64,000 bases of DNA from Thermohalobaculum sp963700775 (GTDB lineage: Bacteria; Pseudomonadota; Alphaproteobacteria; Rhodobacterales; Rhodobacteraceae). A model generated the notes under the pieces. The model worked only from the letters and a program-made list of their open reading frames with translations, was not told where the DNA came from and made no database searches. Both the position numbers and the translations under genes were made by a program. Every line of letters begins with the position of its first letter. The stretch's first letter is position 1. The stretch spans positions 186,001 to 250,000 of the forward strand of contig CAVOYU010000002.1 in the NCBI GenBank assembly GCA_963700775.1, read 5' to 3'. Of the stretch, positions 16,732 to 25,866 are shown piece after piece.

Positions 16732-18792
16732 ATGAAATTGAGTGACCAACTGCTTAGAAAGCCTGTTTACGTCGCCTTCGGGCAGGCAGCACAAGGCGGG
16801 CTTACCAGCGTCGATCTGGCGGCGAGCCGCACGGCCTCGTCGGTGACCATCACCGCCTCGGACGGCAGCGCCGCGCCAATTCCGGCCGCCGACACGGCGA
16901 ATGCCGGCATGATGAGCGGAGCCGACAAGGCGAAGCTCGATGCGCTGACGGTTGCGACCACCCGAGGGTTTGCAAGCCGGGCCGCGGCGCAGGCGGCGAC
17001 ATTGGGCGCCGAGGTCACCCATATCCGCACAGGCGGCTATGCCGCCGAGGGTGACCGGGGAGGGGCGCTCTATCGCCGCGTCGCCAGTCAGCCGGCCCAT
17101 GGGCTGCGCTTCCAGTCGGCCGACGGCGCCTGGTGGGAGCTGGTGCCCGAGGGCGGCGCACTCAACGTGCGCCAGGCCGGTGCCGTCGGCGACGGGACGA
17201 CAGATGACCATGCGGCATTCGCCGCCGCGATCTCGGCATTTCTGGCCAACGTGAACCCGGTCGAGCAGGGCTCGGTGCGCGTCGTGGTGCCGGAAGGAAC
17301 GTTCTATCTCGGCGCGACGCTCCACATCCGGTCCTCTGTGATCCTCGAGGGGCAGGGAGTGTCGAAGGGCACCGGCGGCGCCTCGACTCTCAAATGGCCC
17401 GCAGATACCGCGGGTATCGTGATCCACCGCAACAACACCTCGCCGTCCGGCGCCGAGGTTCCCGACGACACCGCCACCAAGGCGGGCGACGGCTCGGTGA
17501 TCCGCAACCTCGCCCTGTCCGGTGCCGGCAGCTTCGGCTCGGCCGCCGACGGCATCTGGCTCCGAGGCGCGGCGACGGTCGAGGAATGCGTGGTGATGAA
17601 CTTCGCCCGCGACGGCATTCACATCGAGGCCGGTGCGGCGACCGGCGGGCTGACGGAGGGAAATGCGAACATCTGGCGCATCGCCAACTGCCGGCTGATC
17701 GGGAACCGCCGTCACGGTCTTTTCGTGGACGGAGCCGACACGAACGCCGGGACCGCGATCTCGATCGATTCCAGCAGCAACGGGCGTTGGGGCATCTTCG
17801 ACAGCTCCTTCCTCGGCAACTCCTATCTCGGCTGTCACTGTGCCACCAACGGGCTCGCCGGCATTGCCGGCAACACCGGATCGTCCTTCGTGCACTACAA
17901 GGGACCGGAGAACGGCGACGTCGACAAACGCTACGCCGCCAATGTGGCGGCCAGCGAGGCGGCGCTCGCGGGCACGGTTCCCGGTACCAGCGCCGCTGTC
18001 TGGATCGAGATCGCCAATGGCGGCCCGTCGGCCCGGATCCCGACCTGGTTGCCTGGACAGGCGGCGGGGACCTGGTTCCATGGCGGCGCGCTGCAGACCG
18101 ACAACGCCAACGCCCGCAACATCTTCGTCGGCTGCTACACCGAAGGAGACCAGGCGCCGGCGCAGATCGTCAAGCCGACGCAGGTCCTGAACGGCCTGCA
18201 CGCCGCCGGCGTGAGAGGGACCGGGCTCCATGTCGACGGCAATTCGGTCAAGCTCGGAAATTTCGGCTTCGACCCGCGCAGCGACGATGCGGTCGCCGGC
18301 ATGGTTCTCGACCTCCGGCGCTCGGCGAACAGCCTGATCTACGCCAACGTGACCGGCGACCACGTCTCGGGCACCCAGTTTCTCGGCTGGGACAATATCG
18401 ACAAGGCCTGGGCCTTCGGAAAGCACGCCAACTTGGACGCCCGGATCGGCATGAAGCTGACCACGGATCTGACCGGCGCGATCTTCGGGCGCACTGCCGC
18501 GCTGGGCGGCGGGTATCCTTTCTTTCCGCGCGGCGTGATCGTCGGCGGCAGCTTCTTCGGCCGGCTCGTGAACTACGGCTCCGCCGCCCCCGCGAGCGGC
18601 GCCTTCGCCCGCGGCGACATCGTGCTCAACACCTCTCCTACTGCGACGGGCACGTTCGGCTGGGTCTGCGTCGCGGCCGGTTCGCCGGGAACCTGGACCG
18701 AGCTCGCCGTGGTGGCGAAGCCGGATTGGGACACGGCGAAGGCGGACATCGCCGACCTCAAGAGCCGCGTGACCGCGCTCGAATCGGCCTGA
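16732..18792 (+). CDS. Tailspike-like right-handed beta-helix protein (pectate lyase superfamily)
   Basis: A 686-residue protein. Residues 1-90 resemble phage tail-fibre linkers, including ANAGMMSGADKAKLDAL. A pectate-lyase-3 type segment follows near residues 143-190 (GAVGDGTTDDHAAFAAAI, then VVVPEGTFYLGATLHI), then beta-helix coils with small-residue and Asn ladders (about 200-420). The last 25 residues form a heptad coiled coil (DIADLKSRVTALES), suggesting trimerisation. There is no signal peptide. Such folds cut or bind polysaccharides. It stands just before a surface-polysaccharide gene group, so it may act on that polymer, or be a phage-derived spike. No other phage structural genes are present. 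Confidence 0.75.
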   Translation: MKLSDQLLRKPVYVAFGQAAQGGLTSVDLAASRTASSVTITASDGSAAPIPAADTANAGMMSGADKAKLDALTVATTRGFASRAAAQAATLGAEVTHIRTGGYAAEGDRGGALYRRVASQPAHGLRFQSADGAWWELVPEGGALNVRQAGAVGDGTTDDHAAFAAAISAFLANVNPVEQGSVRVVVPEGTFYLGATLHIRSSVILEGQGVSKGTGGASTLKWPADTAGIVIHRNNTSPSGAEVPDDTATKAGDGSVIRNLALSGAGSFGSAADGIWLRGAATVEECVVMNFARDGIHIEAGAATGGLTEGNANIWRIANCRLIGNRRHGLFVDGADTNAGTAISIDSSSNGRWGIFDSSFLGNSYLGCHCATNGLAGIAGNTGSSFVHYKGPENGDVDKRYAANVAASEAALAGTVPGTSAAVWIEIANGGPSARIPTWLPGQAAGTWFHGGALQTDNANARNIFVGCYTEGDQAPAQIVKPTQVLNGLHAAGVRGTGLHVDGNSVKLGNFGFDPRSDDAVAGMVLDLRRSANSLIYANVTGDHVSGTQFLGWDNIDKAWAFGKHANLDARIGMKLTTDLTGAIFGRTAALGGGYPFFPRGVIVGGSFFGRLVNYGSAAPASGAFARGDIVLNTSPTATGTFGWVCVAAGSPGTWTELAVVAKPDWDTAKADIADLKSRVTALESA

Positions 18793-18971
18793 GCCCGTGG
18801 TCACGCGCGATTTGACGGCCCTGCCGCCTTGCGCGGCCGGGCTATCCGCTTGCGCCCGCCCGCCGATCCGCTATTGCTTCGCCCAGCCGTGATCTGCCCG
18901 CGGGGAGCGATGAACCTGACGAAATTCCCGATGGCCGGCAGGGTGCCCGATCCCGATCCGGGGCCGGACGC

Positions 18972-20289
18972 ATGAGCGGCGATCTGCGTACCCGCCTCCT
19001 GCGCGGCGGCCTCGGCATCGGCGGCCTTTCTGTCGCCGAGCTGGCTCTCGGTCTTGGCACGGCGATCCTCCTTGCACGCGACCTCGGCGCGGCGGGGCTT
19101 GGTGCCTACTCTCTCGGTATCGCGGTTTCCGTGCTTGCCGGTCTCCCGGTCGAGTGCGGTCTTCCCGGACTGGTCACGCGCGAGATCGCCCATGCGCGCG
19201 AGGAAGGCGCCGCCGCCGTCTCGCGTGCGGTCCTGCGGTTCTCGGGAACGGTGATCGTCGGCGCGAGCGCGCTGGTTCTGCCACTAGCGTTCCTGATGGG
19301 GACCATATTCGCGCCCCGGCTCGGAGCCGCGCCGGCACTGCTGCCGCTGGCGCTCGCGCTGATCCCGGTGAATGCGCTTGCCAACGCGATCGGCGGTGCG
19401 CTCGCCGGCCGCCGGCGGGTGGTGGCCGGCAATCTGGCGCAGAAGCTCATCCGCCCCGGAGTCTTTGCGCTCGCCCTGGCGGCTGCCATGCTGGTGGCAC
19501 CCGGCTGGCTGACGCCGGCGCGCGCAATGGCGCTGCATCTTTGCGCTGCCGTCGCGGCCCTCGCCTTCGCCATGCTGCAGCTGGCGCGCCACTTCCCGGA
19601 TGTCCGCGCTGCTCGCCGGACGGCGGTTCCCTGGCGCGGCTGGGGCGCGGCGACCCTGCGCCTTGGGCTGATCAATGGCCTCCGCCTCGCCGAACCGCAA
19701 TTCCTGTTGCTGCTCACGGGGCTGTTCGCGTCGATCGAAAGCGTCGGCCTTCTCCGCATCGCGCAACGGGGTGCGGCGCTGGCCTCGATCGGAGTTTCGA
19801 TCGCCGTCATCGTCGCTGCGCCGGAGTTTGCCAGGCTGAACGGGGCGGGGCAGCGCGATCGCCTGCAACGTCTGTTGACCCGGGTTGCGCGAGCGGGCGC
19901 TCTTGCATCCGGGGCCGGCGTACTGCTGGTGCTTGGCGCGGGGCACTGGATCCTAGGCTCCTTCTTCGGCCCGGAGTTCATCGCCGCCTGGACGGCGCTG
20001 CTGATACTCGCATCGGCCGAAATGGTGCGGGCGGTGTTCGGTCCGGCGGCAGTGCTGCTGAACATGCTTCGGCACGAGGGCGTGACGGCGCTGGCTCTCT
20101 GCCTGTCCGCCACGGCCAGCGCGGTCGTGGCCTGGGTATCGATTCCATCAATCGACGCATCGGGAGCCGCTTTGGGAAGCCTGTTCGGCGTGACTTCTGG
20201 CTTCGGTCCTGCTGTGGTGGCACGGGCGTCGGGCTGTGACGCTCGAGACATCGGTCCTGGGGCCGGCCACGCTCCCGCGGAAGCCGTAG
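18972..20289 (+). pseudogene. Polysaccharide flippase (Wzx/MATE-like), +1 frameshift near the C terminus
   Basis: A multi-pass membrane protein of the polysaccharide transport family, with 12 or more hydrophobic segments starting GGLGIGGLSVAELALGLG. The frame from ATG 18972 is good until about 20192; afterwards the natural C terminus (VLLWWHGRRAVTLE, ending PATLPRKP) is found in the next frame and stops with TAG at 20287. Removing one base (A at 20193) joins the two parts into a 438-residue protein. If read straight through, the frame runs on into the antisense of the next gene, which is not credible. It would flip lipid-linked glycan units across the inner membrane. Confidence 0.82.
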
Positions 20290-20357
20290 CCCGGGTACTG
20301 ACCCGGATCCCGGAGCTCGTGGACCGCAGGGGCGGGTCCGGTTCCGTCGCTCCTCGC

Positions 20358-21524
20358 TCACCGCCCGATCAGTGCCAGGAGCCGGTCGACATGCTCGGCG
20401 AGGCCGAAGCGTGCGCGGACATCCGCCGCCGCGGCGTCGGGGTCGATGATCGCCTCGCCTCGGCGCCTCCAAACCTCGCGCAGCAGTTGACAGAGCGCGG
20501 TCTCGTCGCCTGCTGGGAACTGCAGTCCGTTCACGCCGGGCCGCACGATCTCCTGCAGCCCCGCCGCATTCGACGCCGCCACCAGCGCTCCACGCGCCAT
20601 TGCCTCGATCACGACAATACCGAAGCCTTCGGACAGCGAGGGCACGGCCACGAGGTCGACCATGCCGTAGAGCGCCAGCAACACCGGATGCGGCGTTTCG
20701 CCGAGCAGGGTCACGTAGCCGCCCAGAGCCTGGGCCTCGATCGCGGTCTCGATCTCCGGCCGGAGCGGGCCGCCTCCCGCCAGCAGAACATGCACGTCCC
20801 CCGTGGTCAGTTCCTCGCGGTCGATCAGGCAGCGCAGCGCCCGCAGGAACCCGAGATGCCCCTTGGCCACGACCAGCCGGCCCGGCAGCAGCACGACCCA
20901 TCGCCCGGCATGGGGCGACAGGATCGCACGCGCACGCTCCGGGTCGCCCGGCGAATCCATGTCGCAGGTGTTGTGCAGCACCGCGTTCCGGCGCGTGAAG
21001 CAGTGGCCGGCGACATGCGCGCGGACCCGGTCCGAGACATGCAGATGGGAACGGTCGCCGATCCACCCGAGCAACCGGTCCAGGCTGAAGTACAACCGCT
21101 TGCCGAGCGAGAGCGGCCCGCCCATCCGGCGCTCCTCCGAGTGGTGGTACTGAACCAGCCGGACCCGCCGACCTCGCAAGAGCAGCGAAAGGAGCAGCAG
21201 CCTCGCGAAGAAATGAGCCGGCGCCAGGTGAGCGACCGCGGTCCCGGCATTCGCCGACGCGGCAAACGCCGTGGCCCGTGGCAGATCCCGCCAGACCGCC
21301 TTCAGGAACGCCGGGCCAAGGATGCTGCTGGGGTTGCGCAGGATGCAGGTCTCCGCATCCGCCAGGCCCGACTGCGCGAGCAATTCGCGGTCTACGGTAC
21401 CGGTCAACACCAACAGGCGCACCGGGATCCCGCGGCGCACGAGCTCACGGATCTGCAGCATGGCCTGTATCTCGGCGCCGGCCGTGACGATCGAAGGCAG
21501 GACGACGAGGATCGGGTGGGTCAT
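20358..21524 (-). CDS. Glycosyltransferase, GT4-like (GT-B fold)
   Basis: A 388-residue enzyme. The N-terminal Rossmann half begins ILVVLPSIVTAGAEIQAMLQI with the Gly-rich acceptor-side loop split at residue 15. The C-terminal half has VVLLPGRLVVAKGHLGFLRA and the retaining glycosyltransferase motif EGFGIVVIEAMARG (Glu-x7-Glu) that binds the sugar nucleotide. ATG 21524 is chosen as the start of the first beta strand; upstream in-frame sequence is Arg-rich. It is convergent with the flippase and divergent from the next glycosyltransferase. It adds a sugar to a lipid-linked surface glycan; donor and acceptor are not predictable. Confidence 0.88.
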   Translation of the reverse strand: MTHPILVVLPSIVTAGAEIQAMLQIRELVRRGIPVRLLVLTGTVDRELLAQSGLADAETCILRNPSSILGPAFLKAVWRDLPRATAFAASANAGTAVAHLAPAHFFARLLLLSLLLRGRRVRLVQYHHSEERRMGGPLSLGKRLYFSLDRLLGWIGDRSHLHVSDRVRAHVAGHCFTRRNAVLHNTCDMDSPGDPERARAILSPHAGRWVVLLPGRLVVAKGHLGFLRALRCLIDREELTTGDVHVLLAGGGPLRPEIETAIEAQALGGYVTLLGETPHPVLLALYGMVDLVAVPSLSEGFGIVVIEAMARGALVAASNAAGLQEIVRPGVNGLQFPAGDETALCQLLREVWRRRGEAIIDPDAAAADVRARFGLAEHVDRLLALIGR

Positions 21525-21663
21525 GGGGTCTCGCAGGCAGGCAGCGGCTGCGCGGCACTCTATACGCCTTCCCCGGCGGCGCAACCAAGCCCGCGCCTTG
21601 ACCGGCACCGGGTCTGCCGGGATAAGGTCCAGAGGATCGATCCTCGGGCCTGAAGGGGGCGTG

Positions 21664-22905
21664 GTGCGCGTTCTCTACCTCACCTATGACGGCCTCTCCA
21701 GCCTGATCGGGCAGAGCCAGGTATGGCCATACCTGAAGGGCCTCGCGAAAGCCGGGCACAGGTTCGACGTGATTAGTTTCGAACAGACCGACCGGACCGA
21801 GCGCATCGGTACCCGGGTCGCTGCCGATATCGAGGCCGCCGGCATCACCTGGCACCCCTGCCGGTTCCGCGCGCGCCCGCCGCTGCTGGCGAAATATCTC
21901 GATCAACGCGAGATGGCCGCTGCGGCTGGGCGCCTGGCCACCTCCGGCAGCTTCGATCTCGTCCACGCGCGCTCCTATGTCGCCGCCGATGCCGCACTCG
22001 AGATGAAGGCGCAGCACGGGATGAAATTTCTCTTCGACATGCGTGGGTTCTGGGTCGACGAGCGGCGCGAGAGCGGACGCTGGCCCGCCTCGAACCCGCT
22101 CTACGGCGCGATCTATCGCAAATGGAAGCAGAAGGAGCGCGCCTTCCTCGAGGGTGCCGATCACATCGTCGTGCTGACCGAAGCGGCCCGCGATGTGGTC
22201 CGCCGGTCGGATGCCTATCGCGGCCAGCCGGTGACGGTGATCCCCTGCTGCATCGACCATTCAGCCTTCGCGCCGCGCACCGTCGCGGCCCGCGAGGCGG
22301 CGCGTGCTCGGCTCGGAATCGGGAACAGCGCCCTGGTTCTGGCCTATCTCGGCTCGGTCGGCACCATCTACCTGCTCGGCGCGATGCTGCGCTTCTTCGA
22401 GCGCCTGCGCGGCATCCGGCCGAATGCGAAGCTGCTGCTGATCGGCTGGCACGACCGGTACGACATACTTGCGGCGGGTCGGGCCGAGGGGCTCGACATT
22501 CCCGCCGGCTCGATTGTCATCCAGCCGGCGGAGCATGGCGAGGTGCCTGCCTGGCTCGCTGCGGCGGATTTCGCGGTGGCCTTCCGGCAGCCGAGTTTCT
22601 CGAGCCTCGGCGCCTCGCCGACGAAGCTCGCGGAGTACCTCGCCTGCGGGCTTCCTGTGGTGGTGAACGACGGCGTCGGCGATGTTGGTGCGATCGTCCG
22701 GCAGCTTGGTGCCGGGGCGGTGTTGCCCGACCTCAGCGCGAGCGAGATGGACGCGATGCTCGACCGCCTCGGCGAGATCCTCGCCATCGAGCCCCGGGCG
22801 CTCAGCGAGCGCTCGCGCCGGCTGCACGACATGCCCGTCGCGATCGAGCGCTACCGCGAGGTCTACGAGAGCCTCGCCGCTGCTGTCCCGGAGAACGTGC
22901 CGTGA
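21664..22905 (+). CDS. Glycosyltransferase (GT-B fold, GT4-like)
   Basis: A 413-residue protein. It begins VRVLYLTYDGLSSLIGQSQV, with a central acceptor domain (FDMRGFWVDERRESG) and a C-terminal donor domain (LAYLGSVGTIYLLGAMLRFF, then SPTKLAEYLACGLPVVVND, with Glu in the retaining-enzyme position). Two adjacent GTG codons (21661 and 21664) are possible starts; the second has better spacing from AGGGGG. It overlaps the following HAD gene by four bases (GTGA), giving a coupled operon of glycosyltransferase, HAD phosphatase and membrane protein. Confidence 0.85.
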   Translation: MRVLYLTYDGLSSLIGQSQVWPYLKGLAKAGHRFDVISFEQTDRTERIGTRVAADIEAAGITWHPCRFRARPPLLAKYLDQREMAAAAGRLATSGSFDLVHARSYVAADAALEMKAQHGMKFLFDMRGFWVDERRESGRWPASNPLYGAIYRKWKQKERAFLEGADHIVVLTEAARDVVRRSDAYRGQPVTVIPCCIDHSAFAPRTVAAREAARARLGIGNSALVLAYLGSVGTIYLLGAMLRFFERLRGIRPNAKLLLIGWHDRYDILAAGRAEGLDIPAGSIVIQPAEHGEVPAWLAAADFAVAFRQPSFSSLGASPTKLAEYLACGLPVVVNDGVGDVGAIVRQLGAGAVLPDLSASEMDAMLDRLGEILAIEPRALSERSRRLHDMPVAIERYREVYESLAAAVPENVP

Positions 22906-23579
22906 CCGGGACCGGTCCGCGCGCCCTGGCGGTCTTCGACCTCTGCGACACGCTCTATGCGGAAAACACGACCTTCGGATTCATCCGCTGGTTCCACCGC
23001 CGGGACCGGCGGTCGGGCCGGTTGGCGTTGCTGCGGCTTCTGTCCGCACGCTGGCTGCCGGCGTTCTGGGTCCTGGCGGCGGTACATAGGCTTCTGGGTG
23101 TCGACGTCTCGCGCCGGCTGGCCGTGTCGACACTTCGCGGCGCCGGCCGCGAGGCGCTGGAAGCGGCGGCGCGCGACTATGCGGCCGGGCCGCTCGGCGA
23201 TCGCGCCGTTTCGGCCACGCAGGCGCGCCTGGCGCAGCATTGCGCCGCGGGTGACCGGGTTGTGATCGTTTCCAGCAGCCTCGACATCGTCGTCAGCGCG
23301 GTCGCCTCCCGGCTCGGCGTCGAGGGTATCGGATCGCGGCTCGGCTTCCGGAACGGGCTCTGCCGCGGCCGGATCGAGGAGGATCTGACGGGACGCAAGG
23401 CGGCAGTCGTCGCGACGCTTGTCGCCCGGGCGCCGGAGCGGCCGGTGGTCCATGTCTACACCGACAACCTCTCCGACCGCGATCTCGTCGCTGCCGCCGA
23501 CCGGCCGACGGTGGTGATCCCCGCGGGCCGGAGCCGGGCGGGCTGGGGGGAGACCGATGCTGCCTTCCTTGAGCTCTGA
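22902..23579 (+). CDS. HAD-superfamily phosphatase (SerB/IB-like)
   Basis: A 225-residue hydrolase with all four HAD motifs: I, VFDLCDTLYAENT (Asp nucleophile near residue 12); II, VIVSSSLDIV; III, Lys in LTGRKAAVV; IV, VYTDNLSDRDLV. The cap is inserted after motif I, as in phosphoserine-phosphatase-like members. GTG 22902 overlaps the previous stop; the end overlaps the next gene by 23 bases. HAD-IB domains are often fused to UbiA-type prenyltransferases; here the two parts are separate overlapping genes, which points to a shared step, for instance dephosphorylating a polyprenyl-linked sugar phosphate. Confidence 0.85.
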   Translation: MTGTGPRALAVFDLCDTLYAENTTFGFIRWFHRRDRRSGRLALLRLLSARWLPAFWVLAAVHRLLGVDVSRRLAVSTLRGAGREALEAAARDYAAGPLGDRAVSATQARLAQHCAAGDRVVIVSSSLDIVVSAVASRLGVEGIGSRLGFRNGLCRGRIEEDLTGRKAAVVATLVARAPERPVVHVYTDNLSDRDLVAAADRPTVVIPAGRSRAGWGETDAAFLEL

Positions 23580-24333
23580 GCAGATGCGCCGGCTGGCGCT
23601 GGTCCCGTTTCTCTACACCATCGGAACGCGGTTCGCGACGCCGCGCGCCCTGATCTACCTGATCGCGAGCTCCTGGATCCCCGGGATCTGGATCCTTGCC
23701 CGGCTCGGCGGCGAGGGCCCGGCCGGGGCGGTGCTGGGCTATGCAGCGGGCTTTCTCGCCTTCATCTCGGTCTACGAGATCGGCTATCTGGTGAACGACA
23801 CCTGGGATGCGGCCCGGGGCAAGACGCGCCGGCGGGTATCTTTCGATGCCGGCCCCGGCTTCATCGCCCTGTTCGCGGCGATACGGATCGCCGTCTGGGG
23901 CGCGATCGGCGCCCTGACCGGCTGGATCCTCGAACCCGCCTGGCTGATCGCCTACGGCGCTCTGGTGCTGGCGGTTGTCGCGCACAATCTGGTGCGACCG
24001 GCGGCGCTGCGGCCCGCGACCTTCTTCCAGCTTGCCTGTCTGCGCTTCACCATCCCTGTTCTTGGCGGCATTGCCACCACCCAGGTGCCGCTGGTGCTGT
24101 TGATGAGCGTGATCTTCTACACCTATTTCCGGTTCCTTTCCTATCTCGACAGCAAGGATCTGCTGGCGATGAACGAGCGCCGCCACCCGGGCTTCGGCTT
24201 CGCCCAGATGGCCTTGATGGCACCGTTCATCGCTTTCGTCGCCTATGTCTCGGGAGAGTGGATTCTCGTGCAGCTGTTCGGCTACTTCATTACGCTCTAC
24301 GGGCTCTACGCACTTGTGGGGCGGAGCCGATAG
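23557..24333 (+). CDS. Polytopic membrane protein, UbiA-prenyltransferase-like
   Basis: A 258-residue protein with about seven or eight membrane segments. A motif NDTWDAARGK (residues 79-88) resembles the first UbiA motif (NDxxDxxxD), though the last Asp is absent, and SYLDSKDLL (residues 195-203) could replace the second motif. The ATG lies inside the 3' end of the HAD gene. UbiA-family proteins move polyprenyl groups, such as in decaprenylphosphoryl-ribose synthesis, and bacterial HAD-UbiA fusions are common, so a lipid-sugar role fits the neighbourhood. The loss of one Asp makes catalysis uncertain; it may be a non-catalytic relative. Confidence 0.6.
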   Translation: MLPSLSSEQMRRLALVPFLYTIGTRFATPRALIYLIASSWIPGIWILARLGGEGPAGAVLGYAAGFLAFISVYEIGYLVNDTWDAARGKTRRRVSFDAGPGFIALFAAIRIAVWGAIGALTGWILEPAWLIAYGALVLAVVAHNLVRPAALRPATFFQLACLRFTIPVLGGIATTQVPLVLLMSVIFYTYFRFLSYLDSKDLLAMNERRHPGFGFAQMALMAPFIAFVAYVSGEWILVQLFGYFITLYGLYALVGRSR

Positions 24334-24337
24334 AACG

Positions 24338-25432
24338 TCAGACGACGCCCGGAAAGCGCAGCCGCCGCCAGATGCCATAGCGCAGCACGCCAAGCCGCTG
24401 CGGCAGGGTCTCCGCCAGCGCAAGCGCCGAGCCATAATAGGCGGCACGTGTCCGCATTGTACCCGGCGCCGGGTCTTCGCCGGCGATGGCGCGGCGGAAG
24501 AAGCGGATCGCACTGGCCTCGATCCGGCCCGGTTCGGGCCAGGCGCGGGGCAGGGGGGCGCCCAGCACCTGGTTCGCAAGGTGCCCGGCAATGATCACCG
24601 CCCGCGCCGCCCCTATCGCCTGCGCCTGCTCCAGATCGGCGAGCAGCGCGGCCTCGTCCCGGGTCGCGAACAGCCGGGCGATGTCCGCCAGCCATTTCAG
24701 ACGTTGCCACAGGTGCTGCTGTCCGTGCAGCGCCAGGTAGATCAGGTTCGCCGCCGGTCCCGGTACCCGCACGGTCATGCCGGTTCCATCGAGCGCCCTC
24801 TCCTCCCAGGCACCGGGAAGAGTGCCGGGCTCGGGCCAGCCATGAAAATGCTGGCTGCGCCAGTGGAGTTCGACCTCGATCCCCCGGTCAGGATTCCAGA
24901 AGGCGAGGTCGTTGAACTCTGCCCGGAACCCCTCGCTCGCAAGGAATGGCCCGCGCGCCGCGTGATCGTCGTCGAGCATATAGCCAAGCTGCGCCAGCAC
25001 GTCGAGACAGGGATCGATCTCGCCCGGCGGCACGTGGATATCGATGTCCTTCGCATGCCGGAGCGCCGCCGAGCCATAGAGCGCTTCACCAAGCGCCCAG
25101 CCTTTCAGGATCGCGGGCCGGCACCCGGCAACTGAAAGCGCCGTCAGCAGCCGGTGGCTCTCGGCCTTCTGCCGGAGCGCATTCGCCGCGGTTTCCCGCG
25201 CCTCGGCCCTCACCGCGTCGGCGACGTCAGGTGGCAAGACCGTGCCGCCGGCCATGGCGGCCTCCTGCACCAGTGCCGCGACCCGGTGGCGCGAGATTAC
25301 AAGCCGGCGGAATTGCTCCCATTCAGCCGGCGAAAGTGCATCGCCCGATGGCTCGCGCCCGGCAACCAGATCGACCGCCAGCGCCAGCGGGCGCGGGAAC
25401 TCGGGTCGGGTCAGGTCGGGATGCTCGGCCAT
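24338..25432 (-). CDS. Nucleotidyltransferase-fold protein (NTP_transf_5-like)
   Basis: A 364-residue protein of the uncharacterised nucleotidyltransferase family often seen in capsule and peptide-modification clusters. The catalytic-type segment is LKGWALGEALYGSAALRHAKDIDIHV split around residues 109-134, with Gly-x-x-Leu, Ser/Arg and the Asp-x-Asp pair that would bind metal. A later WRSQHFHGWPE segment and a helical C terminus follow. It is convergent with the membrane-protein gene, four bases away. The role is not established for the family; modification of a glycan precursor is inference. Confidence 0.75.
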   Translation of the reverse strand: MAEHPDLTRPEFPRPLALAVDLVAGREPSGDALSPAEWEQFRRLVISRHRVAALVQEAAMAGGTVLPPDVADAVRAEARETAANALRQKAESHRLLTALSVAGCRPAILKGWALGEALYGSAALRHAKDIDIHVPPGEIDPCLDVLAQLGYMLDDDHAARGPFLASEGFRAEFNDLAFWNPDRGIEVELHWRSQHFHGWPEPGTLPGAWEERALDGTGMTVRVPGPAANLIYLALHGQQHLWQRLKWLADIARLFATRDEAALLADLEQAQAIGAARAVIIAGHLANQVLGAPLPRAWPEPGRIEASAIRFFRRAIAGEDPAPGTMRTRAAYYGSALALAETLPQRLGVLRYGIWRRLRFPGVV

Positions 25433-25866
25433 GGAACCGCTGCACGTTCGAAGGCGGCGAGGCCCGCGGCCCGCCGGGCGTCACCCTAGGCTCGCGCAAT
25501 CGGATCGGCAACTTCGATGCAGTTGGCCGACCATCTGTCCTTCTCGCCGGGGGGTTTCGCGGGACGCTGCCTGTGCCATGGTAGCCGCAGAGAAGCCGGC
25601 CGAAGACCGTATACGCAAATGCGCGAGACAATCCACCTTGGCGCAGGCGGATCCGCTCTGCCGAAGCGCTTGGACCTTTGGCCAATCGCGACATCGGACC
25701 TTGGTCCCAGTGACTCATTGGACCATTGGCCGAAATTTCCTTGGACGATCATCCGTATCCATAAAGTTAATCACGCCGGATAGTTGCATCAACGAACAGT
25801 TACGACGTGCGTCCCGCCAATATCGGGCGAGATATCTGTCAGTCGCGTGCAACGGGAGTTGGAATT
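25433..25866. other. Intergenic region upstream of the peroxidase gene, with direct repeats
   Basis: No credible gene was found in these 434 bases. It holds a direct repeat TTGGACCTTTGGCCAAT (25670-25686) and TTGGACCATTGGCCGAA (25718-25734), 14 of 17 identical and 48 bases apart, with a small palindrome GGACC-TT-GGTCC between them (25696-25707). GC content falls compared with the flanks. This layout suits binding sites controlling the peroxidase gene. Confidence 0.45.

Noticed and set aside
16410..18792. A complete prophage
   Set aside because: Only a spike-like protein and a small neighbour are present; no capsid, terminase, integrase or lysis genes were seen.
20290..21653. Forward reading frame that runs on from the flippase across the antisense strand of the glycosyltransferase
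   Set aside because: It is Arg/Gln/His-rich without similarity, and the true C terminus of the flippase is found in the next frame, ending at 20289.
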